Position numbers and translations under genes: made by a program
Shown: positions 26,801 to 36,186 of the stretch, piece by piece
Position numbering within the stretch: the stretch's first letter is position 1
Layout of the letters: each line of letters starts with the position of its first letter
Notes under the pieces: generated by a model
Databases searched by the model: none
Told to the model about the DNA's origin: nothing
The model's input: the letters and a program-made list of their open reading frames with translations, nothing else
NCBI RefSeq assembly: GCF_003034845.1
Contig: NZ_PZKC01000002.1
Span: forward strand, 186,001-250,000
DNA from: Pseudothauera lacus
GTDB taxonomy: Bacteria > Pseudomonadota > Gammaproteobacteria > Burkholderiales > Rhodocyclaceae
Length of the DNA stretch: 64,000 bases
Reading direction: 5' to 3'

Positions 26801-28905
26801 GAAACAGTGCCCCGCCATGGTCGGCGCAGGTACTCGGCTCACTGCCGGACAGGCAGCTCAGAAATAAACCACCCGGAACGCACGCAGGACCGCAGGGCTC
26901 ACTGCCGGACAGGCAGCTCAGAAAAGGAGGCCGCATGACCCCCAGCCGCCACACCGTGCTCACTGCCGGACAGGCAGCTCAGAAAACAACCATGACGGAT
27001 GGGAGGCCAGTTGGCCCGCTCACTGCCGGACAGGCAGCTCAGAAAAAAGCCGCATGGCAGGCAAAAGCCAACGCAGCGCTCACTGCCGGACAGGCAGCTC
27101 AGAAATCATCCCCGGCACGGGGGCAGGGGACGTAAAAGCTCACTGCCGGACAGGCAGCTCAGAAAACGCATCCGCCTCGGCCAGCATGTCGCAGAACGCT
27201 CACTGCCGGACAGGCAGCTCAGAAACTTCGCCATCGAGACCGCCAACGGCGACAAGAGCTCACTGCCGGACAGGCAGCTCAGAAAACGGCGCGCAGGGTT
27301 GGCGTCCATGTCACCAGGCTCACTGCCGGACAGGCAGCTCAGAAAAGCTCGCGCAGGCTTCAAGCGGACACGTCCAGGCTCACTGCCGGACAGGCAGCTC
27401 AGAAAGCCATCGCCCGGAGACCCGCGCAATGCTTGAAGCTCACTGCCGGACAGGCAGCTCAGAAATGGAGCGCCGCGAGATCATCGTCCGCGCCGGCGCT
27501 CACTGCCGGACAGGCAGCTCAGAAACTGGCCGACTGCGTGACCATCCCGCGCAGCCCGCTCACTGCCGGACAGGCAGCTCAGAAAAAGAGCCGCGCCGAA
27601 CGCGTGGGCGGGCGCCCGCTCACTGCCGGACAGGCAGCTCAGAAACTGGTTATCGCGGGCGGCCGGCGGCCACCCACGCTCACTGCCGGACAGGCAGCTC
27701 AGAAATGGTACTCGATCATGTCGACGGGCTTCATGGTGCTCACTGCCGGACAGGCAGCTCAGAAATGGAATACCCGCCATGGGTACTCCCACACGCCGCT
27801 CACTGCCGGACAGGCAGCTCAGAAAATGCAGAGAAGGCGAGCCTGACCTGTGGAACAGCTCACTGCCGGACAGGCAGCTCAGAAAATGTGGGTCGCCTTG
27901 CTGCCCAGGGTGTTGCGGCTCACTGCCGGACAGGCAGCTCAGAAAAGGAAGCCGCGGAAATGAAACCTAACTCCAATGCTCACTGCCGGACAGGCAGCTC
28001 AGAAAAAACCCAAAATCTGTGCAATCGTCATCGCTCAGCTCACTGCCGGACAGGCAGCTCAGAAAACCACGGCAAACGCTCGCCGCGAGAGATGGGCGCT
28101 CACTGCCGGACAGGCAGCTCAGAAAAACTGCCTGCCGCGCGGCACGCCCGCATGAACGCTCACTGCCGGACAGGCAGCTCAGAAATGGAGCGCCGCGAGA
28201 TCATCGTCCGCGCCGGCGCTCACTGCCGGACAGGCAGCTCAGAAATGGGCAACGTTGTGAACTATGACCCGGTGCGGCTCACTGCCGGACAGGCAGCTCA
28301 GAAAGACGAATTGCCGCTCTATCGCCGGCAGAAGGTGCTCACTGCCGGACAGGCAGCTCAGAAAATTCAGGAAACCAACGAGGGGTATTGTCGGACGCTC
28401 ACTGCCGGACAGGCAGCTCAGAAATCAAGAAAAAGCCCACCTCCGTCGGTGAGCTTGCTCACTGCCGGACAGGCAGCTCAGAAATCGCACGGGCGGTCTG
28501 AAAACGTCGTTTTGCCGCTCACTGCCGGACAGGCAGCTCAGAAATGAAACCATCGAACGAAAAGCGACACCCGCGCAGCTCACTGCCGGACAGGCAGCTC
28601 AGAAATTGAGCACCGCACGGCATCCGTTCTCGTCCAAGCTCACTGCCGGACAGGCAGCTCAGAAAGTAAAGCTGCTCGCCCCCGCGCGCCAGGCGCTGCT
28701 CACTGCCGGACAGGCAGCTCAGAAAATCACAGCGCCCTCCAGCACGTCCCCGCACCCGCTCACTGCCGGACAGGCAGCTCAGAAAAGCCATCGGCGCGCT
28801 GAATGCTCCAGCCTCCGGCTCACTGCCGGACAGGCAGCTCAGAAACGATTCCGCGGCGAACTTGGGGACGGTGACGTGCTCACTGCCGGACAGGCAGCTC
28901 AGAAA
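20835..28905 (+). CRISPR. Type I-F CRISPR array, 135 repeats and 134 spacers
   Basis: The 28-bp repeat reads GCTCACTGCCGGACAGGCAG followed by CTCAGAAA, a variant of the I-F consensus with stem CTGCC/GGCAG and loop GGACA. Starts fall every 60 bp from 20835 to 28878, giving 135 repeats. Spacers are 32 nt except four of 33 nt (22963, 24284, 26925 and 28545 starts) and one of 31 nt (28246 start). Two repeats vary: the one at 24256 ends in AAG, and the one at 26777 has GCTT. Orientation matches cas transcription, with the leader on the left, so the newest spacers are near 20863. Exact spacer duplicates: 1 and 16, 33 and 51, 111 and 123. Spacers 32 and 110 differ by one base. The last repeat is intact. 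Confidence 0.97.
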
Positions 28906-29171
28906 ATGAAAACATCGGGGCACGTCCGCTGTGCTCACATAGACGCTGCTGCCGTTCGTCCCCCACGTGCTCGTTGGGATAGGCCGAGCAGTACGGCTCT
29001 GTACCCGACGAATCGACCGTGCCGGTCGCAGCTTACCAGCGGCATGCTGGCAAGCCTGGTCAGTTGCGTTTCGATCCCGGCATCGTGTTCGTCGATCACG
29101 CGGGGGATGAGTTGATGGGTCCCAAGGTCCCGAAGCCGGTGGTCGCGTGTTCCCCGTGCGCGCCTTGTGCC
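28906..29171. other. Noncoding trailer between CRISPR array and PEP-CTERM gene
   Basis: After the last intact repeat there are about 265 bases with no plausible gene. GCTCAC occurs once more at 28933 but is not followed by repeat sequence. No terminator hairpin with a T run was recognised. It lies downstream of both the rightward array and the leftward PEP-CTERM gene, so transcripts converge here. Confidence 0.5.
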
Positions 29172-30203
29172 TCAGACCACGGCGCGGCGGCGGGTGTGCA
29201 GGCCGAGCAGGGTGAGGCTGCCGAGCAGCAGGGCGAGGGTGCCTGGTGCGGGGATGCCGGTGGGTGGGTCGAGCGGGGGCAGGGTTGTGGGCGGCTGGAG
29301 GTGGATCTCGCCGTGCTGTTGCAGGCTGGTGACGACTACGCTGCCTTCGATGTTGTTGTAGTTGGTGAGGTGGGCGTTGGGGGCGAGGACGGTGCCGCCG
29401 AACTGGGTGTGGAGGGTGATGGCGGTGGCCTGGTGGAAGTTCCAGATCACCTGGGTGGCGATGCTCAGTGCGCTGCCGCCGAGGAAGTTGGCGGCGATGT
29501 TGATGATGGGGTCGTCGATGTTGATGATGACGATCTGGGCGCCGCCGAGGTTGAAGTCGAATTCGCTGGCGGCCAGCACCAGGGTGTCGAGGTTGTGGAG
29601 GTCGAATACGGCGATGCCGTTGGCGCCGGGGATGGCGGTGAAGCTGGCCCTGTTGCCGCTGATGGCAACGCTGCTGCCGCTGTCGGCGAGGCCGGCGAGT
29701 TGGCTGGAGAAGGCGCGCAGGGTGGATTCGAAGGCGGCGGTGTCGGGCTGTGCGGTGGCGGTGGTGGTGCGTCCGCCGTTGAAGTTGCTGGCGCCTGCCG
29801 CGCCGCCGACGTAGGCGGGGCCGCCGTTGAAATTGACGTTGCTGGCATTGCCGGCGACGTGGGCGCTGCCCTGGTTGATGTTGGCGTTGGCGAGGTTGCC
29901 GCCGATGCTGACGCCGCCACCGTTGACGTTGACCCGGGTGGCATTGCCGCCGACCACCAGCCCGGCGTAGTCGGAGTCGAGCAGGCGGTGGGGGTGCTGG
30001 GCGTAGTCGCCGCCGCTGACGTTGCCGCCGATGTAGGCGCGCCCATCGACGTCGGAGGTGGAGACGACGTTGCCGAAGGCGACCAGGTTGAATTGCTGGA
30101 GGATTTCGCTGGCGCTCAGCGGGGCGGCGTGTGCGTTGACGACGCAGGCCATGCAGGCGAGGGCGCCGGTGAGGCGGCGGAGCGCGTTGGGGGTGATGTA
30201 CAT
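29172..30203 (-). CDS. Choice-of-anchor A family protein with PEP-CTERM sorting signal
   Basis: This 343-residue exported protein has a signal peptide (RRLTGALACMACVVNAHAAP, cleavage near residue 27). A choice-of-anchor A domain follows (SASEILQQFNLVAFGNVVST at its start), with a Gly/Asn-rich repetitive strand region (NANINQGSAHVAGNASNVNF). The C-terminus has IPAPGTLALLLGSLTLLG and then HTRRR, i.e. a PEP-CTERM-type motif, a membrane span and a basic tail, which exosortase would process. The role is probably extracellular, in surface or biofilm matrix, as for other PEP-CTERM proteins. It stands alone and divergent from the small gene at 30387. The exact function is unknown. Confidence 0.85.
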   Translation of the reverse strand: MYITPNALRRLTGALACMACVVNAHAAPLSASEILQQFNLVAFGNVVSTSDVDGRAYIGGNVSGGDYAQHPHRLLDSDYAGLVVGGNATRVNVNGGGVSIGGNLANANINQGSAHVAGNASNVNFNGGPAYVGGAAGASNFNGGRTTTATAQPDTAAFESTLRAFSSQLAGLADSGSSVAISGNRASFTAIPGANGIAVFDLHNLDTLVLAASEFDFNLGGAQIVIINIDDPIINIAANFLGGSALSIATQVIWNFHQATAITLHTQFGGTVLAPNAHLTNYNNIEGSVVVTSLQQHGEIHLQPPTTLPPLDPPTGIPAPGTLALLLGSLTLLGLHTRRRAVV

Positions 30204-30386
30204 GGCGGCCGGTCGGTTTGGATTTGCCCGCGATGATAGGGCTGCGGGCGCGGCCGCCGGTGTGCGCTATCTCACGCGGTGGCGGTATTCGGTGCGGCAC
30301 TGGTACGCCACCGTCTGTCAGTGTCCATACTGGTGTAATGGTCTTCTGCCACCCTTTGCTGGAGCTTTGACTGCGGGGGGCAGATC

Positions 30387-30641
30387 ATGGAAATCGGTGA
30401 GGCAGGTGGTGCCAGCCTTGGGCGCTGCATGGATTGCGGGCGCCTGCGGGCGGATGGTGAGGACGGCTTGTGCGCGCACTGTCGCCTGCGCCTGGAGCTG
30501 CTGCGCTCCGCGCTGTATGCGGAGGAGCGCTACGGGGTGACCTGGGTGGTGTTTGCGGCGCTGGTGGCGGTGATTCTCTTTCTTGCGATTTCCGGTGCCG
30601 GTTCGGTGGACCGCGGGTTGCTGGGGGCCTGGTTCCGCTGA
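30387..30641 (+). CDS. Small zinc-ribbon membrane protein
   Basis: This 84-residue protein has two CxxC knuckles (C14/C17 in GRCMDCGRL and C29/C32 in LCAHCRL). One membrane helix follows near residues 50-70 (TWVVFAALVAVILFLAISG). The first part probably binds zinc on the cytoplasmic side. It ends 9 bases before the convergent nifM stop. It is not a recognised nif gene and no family could be named. Confidence 0.6.
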   Translation: MEIGEAGGASLGRCMDCGRLRADGEDGLCAHCRLRLELLRSALYAEERYGVTWVVFAALVAVILFLAISGAGSVDRGLLGAWFR

Positions 30642-30650
30642 TCGGCGGGT

Positions 30651-31496
30651 TCAGCTGCCCGCCTGCGCACAGGCGAGCAGGTCTTCGAGCCATTGGCGGG
30701 TTTCGCGGCGGGCGCGCTCTTCGGTGAGGCGCTTGCACAGCGATTCGCGCACTTCCGCCCAGGGTACGGTGCGTTCGGGGTGGATCTGTTCGCACCACAG
30801 CAGGTGGAGGCCGAGCTCGGACTCCACCACGGCGCTGCGCCCGCCTTCGGGCAGTGCAAAGAGGGCGGCTTCCAGTTCGGGGTAGAGCTGGCCGCGGGCG
30901 ACTTCGCCGAGCAGGCCGCCGTTCATTGCGGTGGGGCATTCCGAGTGTTTCATGGCCTGTTCGGCGAAGCGCTCGGGGCGTTGCGCGATGCGCGCGGCGA
31001 TGGCGTTGATGCGGGCGCTGGCGGCGTCGCGGTGGTTGTCGGGGAAGTCTTCGTTGATGGTCACCAGGATGTGGCGCGCGGTGCGCCGCTCGGGGGTGCG
31101 GAAGCGTTCGAGGTGGGTGTAGTAGAAGATTTCCGCCGCGGTCGCGTCGACGGCCGGTACGCGTGCGCCGACCCGTGCCATTACGGCGTCCACGCGCAGT
31201 TTGCGGGCGAGGGCGTCGCGCAGGCTGGTGGGGTTGAGGCCGGCTTCGTCGAGGGCGTCTTCGAAGGCGGTGGTGCTGTCGTAGCGCGCGGCGATTTCGC
31301 CAAAGGCTTCGTCTACGGCGCCCGGCGGCAGGCATACGCCGCTGGCTTCGCTGCTGCCGAGGACGGCGGTTTCGATGCTCAGGTAGCGTTGGGCAACGGC
31401 GCGCATCTTGCGCGTCTGGGCTTCGTCGAGGGCGCTGCAGGGCTTTTCGAAGAGGGCCTGGGCGGCCTGCAGTTCGTAGTAGGCGCGGGTGTTCAT
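30651..31496 (-). CDS. nifM: NifM, peptidyl-prolyl isomerase for nitrogenase Fe protein
   Basis: This 281-residue PpiC-type (parvulin) isomerase is needed for folding and maturation of NifH. The N-terminal helical part (MNTRAYYELQAAQALFEKPC) is NifM-specific. The parvulin domain covers about residues 130-240, with RRTARHILVTINED, HSECPTAMNGGLLGEVARGQ and VVESELGLHLLWCEQIHPER. The ATG at 31496 lies inside the nifZ stop (ATGA). It is the last gene of the leftward iscA-nifUSV operon. No signal peptide is seen, consistent with a cytoplasmic chaperone. Confidence 0.9.
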   Translation of the reverse strand: MNTRAYYELQAAQALFEKPCSALDEAQTRKMRAVAQRYLSIETAVLGSSEASGVCLPPGAVDEAFGEIAARYDSTTAFEDALDEAGLNPTSLRDALARKLRVDAVMARVGARVPAVDATAAEIFYYTHLERFRTPERRTARHILVTINEDFPDNHRDAASARINAIAARIAQRPERFAEQAMKHSECPTAMNGGLLGEVARGQLYPELEAALFALPEGGRSAVVESELGLHLLWCEQIHPERTVPWAEVRESLCKRLTEERARRETRQWLEDLLACAQAGS

Positions 31497-31960
31497 GGCT
31501 GCGCTTCCTCGCCGCAGGGCAGCGGGTTGAGCGAGATCAGCGAGGCTTCGGGTACGCACAGCACGCGGTCGCCGAAGATGACGTGGTAGTGCACGCCGCC
31601 GGGCATGTCGCGCATTACCTTGAGCACCTCGCCGTTGCTGCCGGCTTCTGCCACCACTTCGCCGCCGATGGCGAAGCTGCGCAGTGCGCGGACCTTCTCA
31701 CGGGATTCGAAGCGGCTCGGTTGCCAGGGTTCGTCGGCACCGATGAGTTCTTCCTCGCGACAGCCGACGATGCGTCCGGCGTCGAGAAAATGCACGGTGT
31801 AGATGATCTGGTCCTGCAGGAAGGTGCCGATCTCGATCACCGTGCCGACGCTGCCACGGCGCATCAGCAGTTCGCCGATTTCCATGCCGGGGTAGGTGCC
31901 GTCGTTGCGTACGTTGCGGATCACCCGCACGCTGTCGCCGTATTCGAATTGATGGATCAT
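31493..31960 (-). CDS. nifZ: NifZ, nitrogenase MoFe protein maturation factor
   Basis: This 155-residue protein opens with the family signature YGDSVRVIRNVRNDGTYPGM and continues with GSVGTVIEIGTFLQDQIIYT and VHFLDAGRIVGCREEELIGA. NifZ helps form the second P-cluster in NifDK. It sits between nifW and nifM, overlapping nifM by 4 bases. The C-terminal extension (about 90-155) carries a second domain-like segment, GEVLKVMRDMPGGVHYHVIF. A second, short NifZ-family gene occurs at 48956-49225. Confidence 0.92.
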   Translation of the reverse strand: MIHQFEYGDSVRVIRNVRNDGTYPGMEIGELLMRRGSVGTVIEIGTFLQDQIIYTVHFLDAGRIVGCREEELIGADEPWQPSRFESREKVRALRSFAIGGEVVAEAGSNGEVLKVMRDMPGGVHYHVIFGDRVLCVPEASLISLNPLPCGEEAQP

Positions 31961-32000
31961 GATCGTCCTGCCTTGTCGATGCGTGGTGCGCCCGGCGGCC

Positions 32001-32318
32001 TCAGCGCTGGATCGAGCTCAGTGGCACGAAGGCCGTGCCGCTGGCCTTGCGGAACACTGCGAAGACTTTCTCGGTGACGGCGTCGGAGACGGTGAAGTCG
32101 CGGTAGGCGAGTTCGAGAAAGCGCTGGTAGTGGGCGCGCGCGGCGGCGTCGTCACCCTGCGGGGCGGGGTTGTTGGCGAGGTAGTCGTGGTAGCGCTGGA
32201 GGATGTGCAGGCGATTGACGTGGACCACCGCGGGGTCGTAGGCAATGCCGAAATAGTCGAGGAAGTCCTCGGCGGTGCTCAGTTCTTCCAGCGCTTCTTC
32301 AAGGCTCAGGTCTTCCAT
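32001..32318 (-). CDS. nifW: NifW, nitrogenase-stabilising/protective protein
   Basis: This 105-residue protein has the typical NifW sequence with LSTAEDFLDYFGIAYDPAVV, HVNRLHILQRYHDYL and YRDFTVSDAVTEKVFAVFRK. NifW binds the MoFe protein and protects it from oxygen damage or helps its maturation. It is cytoplasmic. It lies 22 bases after the unknown gene at 32341 and 40 bases before nifZ in the same operon. Confidence 0.92.
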   Translation of the reverse strand: MEDLSLEEALEELSTAEDFLDYFGIAYDPAVVHVNRLHILQRYHDYLANNPAPQGDDAAARAHYQRFLELAYRDFTVSDAVTEKVFAVFRKASGTAFVPLSSIQR

Positions 32319-32340
32319 GATGGGTGCTCCCGGTGGTTGT

Positions 32341-32850
32341 TCAGGTGGGCTGGGTGTCGTGCTGGCGGGCGTGGGCGATGTCGAGCAGGGCCTGGCCGCC
32401 GAGGCGGTCGGCTTCGTCGATGCGCACGAGGTCTTCGAGCAGGCACACGGCGCCGCTGATGTCGCCGATGCGCAGGCGGACGTAGGCGGCGGCCTTGAGT
32501 GCGGAGAGGTAGAAGCGCGTGAGGGTCATCGACTGGGCGGCGGCCGCGGCCACGGCGGCGGCGTCAAGGGCGCGGCCGTCGGCGGGCAGGCCGAGGCGGC
32601 GGCCGGCGCTGGCGACGGCTTCCCACACCACGGCCTGCGCTTCGGTGAGGCGGTGGCGGTAGAAGTAGAAGCGGTAGCGCGCGACGAGGACGACGAGGTG
32701 TTCGGGGGCGAGGGCATGGGCGCGTTCGAGGAGGGTTTCGGCCTCGGGTTCGGCAAAGCACTCGCCGGCGCCTTCGATGAGCGCCTGTACGCCCTCGGGT
32801 AGCGCGTCGTCGAAGTACAGCGGCTGGGGATCGAAGTGCAGGAGGTCCAT
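32341..32850 (-). CDS. Unknown helical protein of the nifUSV-WZM operon
   Basis: This 169-residue protein is not recognised by a named family. It is almost wholly helical and looks TPR-like: LLERAHALAPEHLVVLVARY, then FYRHRLTEAQAVVWEAVASA, then LVRIDEADRLGGQALLDIA are helix pairs of about 34 residues. No signal peptide or membrane segment is seen. Its ATG overlaps the cysE stop by one base, and nifW follows after 22 bases, so it is firmly inside the operon and must be coexpressed under NifA. It could be a scaffold or chaperone in nitrogenase assembly. Confidence 0.75.
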   Translation of the reverse strand: MDLLHFDPQPLYFDDALPEGVQALIEGAGECFAEPEAETLLERAHALAPEHLVVLVARYRFYFYRHRLTEAQAVVWEAVASAGRRLGLPADGRALDAAAVAAAAAQSMTLTRFYLSALKAAAYVRLRIGDISGAVCLLEDLVRIDEADRLGGQALLDIAHARQHDTQPT

Positions 32851-33656
32851 CAGCGCGTCTTGCCGTCTTCGCCCTGACAGGCGCATTCGGTACAGGCGAG
32901 CTCGGTGTTGGCCTGGCAGTCGACTGCTTCGGTGATCACGATGGCAGGCCGGGCGGCGGCGCCGCGGCGCAGTTCGCCGAGTTCGGTCTCCAGGCTCTTG
33001 ATGCGTTCGACCAGGCAGTTGAGGGTGTGGCCGACGGGGTCGGGGAGCAGGTGGTGGTCGAGGTTGAGCTCGTCGGTGGCGGCGAGGATGGGGGCGTTGC
33101 GCCGCACCACGCGCGCCGGGATGCCGACCACGGTGCGGTCGGCGGGGACGTTCTTGACCACCACGGAGTTGGCGCCGACGCGCACCCGCGCGCCGATGGT
33201 GATGGCGCCGAGGATCTTGGCGCCGGCGCCGACGACGACGTGGTCGCCAAGGGTGGGGTGGCGCTTGCCGGGGTTCCAGGTGGTGCCGCCGAGGGTGACG
33301 CCGTGGTAGAGGGTGACGTCGTTGCCGATCTCGGCGGTTTCGCCGATCACCACGCCGGCGCCGTGGTCGATGAAGAAGCGCCGGCCGATGCGTGCCCCCG
33401 GGTGGATGTCGACATTGCTCACCACGCGGGCGACAAAGCTCAGCAGGCGGGCGGCGTAGCGCCAGCCGCGGCGCCACAGGGCGTGGGCGAGACGGTAGAG
33501 GATGATGGCGTGCACGCCGGGGTAGGTGGTCAGCACCTCCCAGGTGGTGCGTGCGGCGGGGTCGCGTCCGAACACGCAGCGCACGTCCTCGCGCAGCAGC
33601 GCGAACAGGCCGGGGGGGGCGGTGTCGGCGGTCATGGGCAGGCTGTCGGCAGTCAT
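32850..33656 (-). CDS. cysE: Serine O-acetyltransferase of the nif operon (CysE/NifP)
   Basis: This 268-residue enzyme acetylates serine for cysteine synthesis. The N-terminal helical domain ends near residue 80. The left-handed beta-helix of hexapeptide repeats runs from about 83 to 180 ([40 protein letters not shown]). The catalytic His lies in DHGAG, and [20 protein letters not shown] follows. nif-linked copies boost cysteine supply for NifS. The C-terminus is unusual: a tail with CTECAC near the end (residues 255-260) that could bind a metal. ATG 33656 sits 2 bases after nifV; ATG 33635 is an alternative. Confidence 0.9.
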   Translation of the reverse strand: MTADSLPMTADTAPPGLFALLREDVRCVFGRDPAARTTWEVLTTYPGVHAIILYRLAHALWRRGWRYAARLLSFVARVVSNVDIHPGARIGRRFFIDHGAGVVIGETAEIGNDVTLYHGVTLGGTTWNPGKRHPTLGDHVVVGAGAKILGAITIGARVRVGANSVVVKNVPADRTVVGIPARVVRRNAPILAATDELNLDHHLLPDPVGHTLNCLVERIKSLETELGELRRGAAARPAIVITEAVDCQANTELACTECACQGEDGKTR

Positions 33657-33658
33657 GG

Positions 33659-34840
33659 TCAGGCTCCGTGGGCGGAGAGCGCGAGGGTGTCGAGCAGGGC
33701 GTTGCAGTGTGAGCTGCTGGCCAGCAGTTCGTCGTGGAAGCGGCGCAGTTCGGCGGCCTGCGGGCTGCGCTTGGTGCGCGTGGCAAAGTCGCGCACGCGC
33801 GCCAGCAGACAGGCGGCCTGGGCCGGTTCGAGGGTGATGCCAAGTGCTGCGTAGGCGCTGCTCACCGCGCGCGCGCCGGAGTGCTTGCCGAGGATCATGC
33901 GGTGGCTGCGGCCGAGCAGGGCGGGGTCGATGCCCTGATAGTTGCGCGGGTCCTTGAGCAGGCCATCGACGTGGATGCCGGCTTCGTGGGTGAATACGCC
34001 TTCGCCGACCACGCTCTTGTGCCAGCCCACCGGCCGCCCGGAGGCCAGCGCGACCTGTTCGGAGGCGGCCAGCAGACGGCTGAAATCGACGATTCCGCTC
34101 ATGCCGTGAAACTGCCGCAGACCGAGGGCGACTTCTTCCAGCGCGGCATTGCCGGCGCGTTCGCCCAGGCCGTTGACGGTGGTGTTGACGTGGCTGGCGC
34201 CGGCACGCACGGCGGCCAGGGTGTTGGCGGTGGCGAGGCCGAGGTCGTCGTGGGCGTGCATCTCCAGTTCCAGCGTGGTGGCGGCGCGCAGGCGGGAGAT
34301 GGCTTCGAAGGTGGCAAAGGGGTCGAGCACGCCGAGGGTGTCGGCAAAGCGGAAGCGGCGCGCACCGGCAGCGGCGGCGGCCTGCACGACTTCGATGAGA
34401 AAGGCCGGATCGGCGCGCGAGGCGTCCTCGCCGCCGACACCGACGTCGAAGCCGGCCTCCAGCGCCACCGGCACCCAGCGTGCGATGCGTTCCAGCACGG
34501 CGTCGCGGTCGCTGCCGAGCTTGTGGCGGATCTGCTGGTCGGAGACCGGCACCGACAGTTCCAGCATGTGCACCGGCAGGCTGCGACAGGCGTCGATGTC
34601 GGCTGCGCCGAGGCGCCCCCAGACGATCAGGCGGGTGGCCTCGGGCACGCTGTCGGCAATGGCGCGGATGTCGCCACGCTCCTCCTCGCCCATCGCCGGG
34701 ATGCCGATCTCCAGCTCGCGTACGCCGATCTGCGCCAGGGTGGCGGCGATGGCGCACTTTTCGGCGCGGCTGAAGGCCACCCCGGCGGACTGTTCGCCGT
34801 CGCGCAGGGTGGTGTCGTCGATGATCACGGAGGCGTTCAT
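33659..34840 (-). CDS. nifV: Homocitrate synthase NifV
   Basis: This 393-residue enzyme condenses acetyl-CoA with 2-oxoglutarate to give homocitrate, the organic ligand of FeMo-co. The DRE-TIM barrel signature is at the start ([18 protein letters not shown]). The metal-binding [20 protein letters not shown] and [20 protein letters not shown] blocks are intact, as is GKHSGARAV in the C-terminal subdomain. ATG at 34840 gives the standard short N-terminus. It lies between nifS (15 bases upstream) and cysE. Confidence 0.94.
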   Translation of the reverse strand: MNASVIIDDTTLRDGEQSAGVAFSRAEKCAIAATLAQIGVRELEIGIPAMGEEERGDIRAIADSVPEATRLIVWGRLGAADIDACRSLPVHMLELSVPVSDQQIRHKLGSDRDAVLERIARWVPVALEAGFDVGVGGEDASRADPAFLIEVVQAAAAAGARRFRFADTLGVLDPFATFEAISRLRAATTLELEMHAHDDLGLATANTLAAVRAGASHVNTTVNGLGERAGNAALEEVALGLRQFHGMSGIVDFSRLLAASEQVALASGRPVGWHKSVVGEGVFTHEAGIHVDGLLKDPRNYQGIDPALLGRSHRMILGKHSGARAVSSAYAALGITLEPAQAACLLARVRDFATRTKRSPQAAELRRFHDELLASSSHCNALLDTLALSAHGA

Positions 34841-34855
34841 GGCGGGCGCGGCGCG

Positions 34856-36085
34856 TCAGGCGTAGGTGGGGGCGAAGGCCTTTTCGGGGTCGGCCACCGG
34901 GCCATCGCCGTCCCAGTAGGGCGAGAGCTTGCGCAGCTGGGCGATGATCGGCGGCACCGCGGCGATGACGCGGTCGATTTCTTCCTCGGTGTTCTCGCGC
35001 GACAGCGAGAAGCGGATGGTGCCGTGGGCGGCGGTGTAGGGAATGCCCATGGCGCGCATCACGTGCGAGGGTTCCAGCGAACCGGAGGTGCATGCCGATC
35101 CGGAGGAGGCGGCGATGCCCTGCTTGTTGAGCAGCATCAGGATGGCCTCGCCCTCGACGTACTCGAAGGCGATGTTGAGCGTGTTGGGCAGGCGGTTGTC
35201 GAGGTCGCCGGTGGCGAAGGCGTTGGGCACCGCGGCGAGGATGCCGGCCTGCAGCTTGTCGCGCAGCGCACGCACGTGAGTGTTCTCGAAGGACATGTGC
35301 TCCAGCGCAAGGCGGGCGGCAACGCCGAGGCCGATGATGCCGGGGACGTTCTCGGTGCCGGCGCGGCGCCCGCGTTCCTGGCCGCCGCCGCGCAGCAGCG
35401 GGCGGAAGCGCGAGCCGCGGCGCAGGTAGAGCGCGCCGATGCCCTTGGGGCCGTGCAGCTTGTGGCCGGAGAGGGAGAGCATGTCGATGGCCGATTCGGC
35501 CATGTTGATCGGCACCTTGCCGACCACCTGCACCGCGTCGGTATGAAAGAGGATGTTGGCGTCACGCGCCATGCGCGCCATCTCTTCGACCGGGAAGAAG
35601 GTGCCGGTCTCGTTGTTGGCCCACATCACCGAGACGATCGCCACCTTGTCGGTGAGCAGCTTGCGGTATTCGTCGAGATCGATGCGGCCCCTGCCGTCCA
35701 CCTTGAGGCGGTGGATGGTGTAGCCGTCCTTCTCGAGCTGGTCACAGAGGTGCAGCACGGCGTGGTGTTCGACCGCGCTGGTGATGATCTCCTTGCGGTC
35801 CGGCGATGCCTTCAGCGCCGAGAGGATGGCGGTGTTGTCGGCTTCGGTGCCGCCGGCGGTATACACGATCTCGGAGTCGTACTCGGCGCCGATCAGCTTC
35901 TGCAGCGCCGCGCGTGCGGCCTTCACTTCGTGACCGACCTTGGCTCCGAAGCTGTGCATCGACGAGGGGTTGCCGAACTGCTCGGTGAAATACGGCAGCA
36001 TTGCCGCGACCGCTTCGGGGGCGCAGCGCGTGGTGGCGTTGTTGTCGAGATAGATCGGCTTCAGCAGGGAATTCGGGGTGCTCAT
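34856..36085 (-). CDS. nifS: Cysteine desulfurase NifS
   Basis: This 409-residue PLP enzyme removes sulfur from cysteine and passes it to NifU for nitrogenase Fe-S clusters. [19 protein letters not shown] marks the N-terminus. The PLP lysine lies in [21 protein letters not shown] (within residues 200-225), with HTDAVQ ahead of it. The catalytic Cys is in [17 protein letters not shown]. The class matches NifS/IscS group I desulfurases. It follows nifU by about 100 bases, a gap with no other feature, and belongs to the same leftward operon. Confidence 0.95.
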   Translation of the reverse strand: MSTPNSLLKPIYLDNNATTRCAPEAVAAMLPYFTEQFGNPSSMHSFGAKVGHEVKAARAALQKLIGAEYDSEIVYTAGGTEADNTAILSALKASPDRKEIITSAVEHHAVLHLCDQLEKDGYTIHRLKVDGRGRIDLDEYRKLLTDKVAIVSVMWANNETGTFFPVEEMARMARDANILFHTDAVQVVGKVPINMAESAIDMLSLSGHKLHGPKGIGALYLRRGSRFRPLLRGGGQERGRRAGTENVPGIIGLGVAARLALEHMSFENTHVRALRDKLQAGILAAVPNAFATGDLDNRLPNTLNIAFEYVEGEAILMLLNKQGIAASSGSACTSGSLEPSHVMRAMGIPYTAAHGTIRFSLSRENTEEEIDRVIAAVPPIIAQLRKLSPYWDGDGPVADPEKAFAPTYA

Positions 36086-36186
36086 CGCAGTTCTCCAGCG
36101 CTAGCGGTGTTCCATCGTTCCCGGATGCCGGCCACTGACCAGGGCATCCGGGCTGCGCGACCGGAGTCGCAGTGCTACGTGTTTGC

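Noticed and set aside
20880-28920. Many long open frames on both strands in the CRISPR array, encoding repeats such as LTAGQAAQK, AHCRTGSSE, SLPDRQLR and FLSCLSGSE
   Set aside because: They are translations of the 28-bp repeat, whose 60-bp unit keeps frames open; spacers, not codons, explain the variable parts.
28933-28960. Possible degenerate terminal CRISPR repeat starting GCTCAC
   Set aside because: Only the first six bases match the repeat and the implied spacer would be 27 nt; the last real repeat ends at 28905.
29019-30236. Rightward open frame of about 400 codons opposite the PEP-CTERM gene
   Set aside because: The product is Val/Gly/Asp-rich with no signal or motif, while the opposite strand encodes a clear exported protein with a sorting signal.
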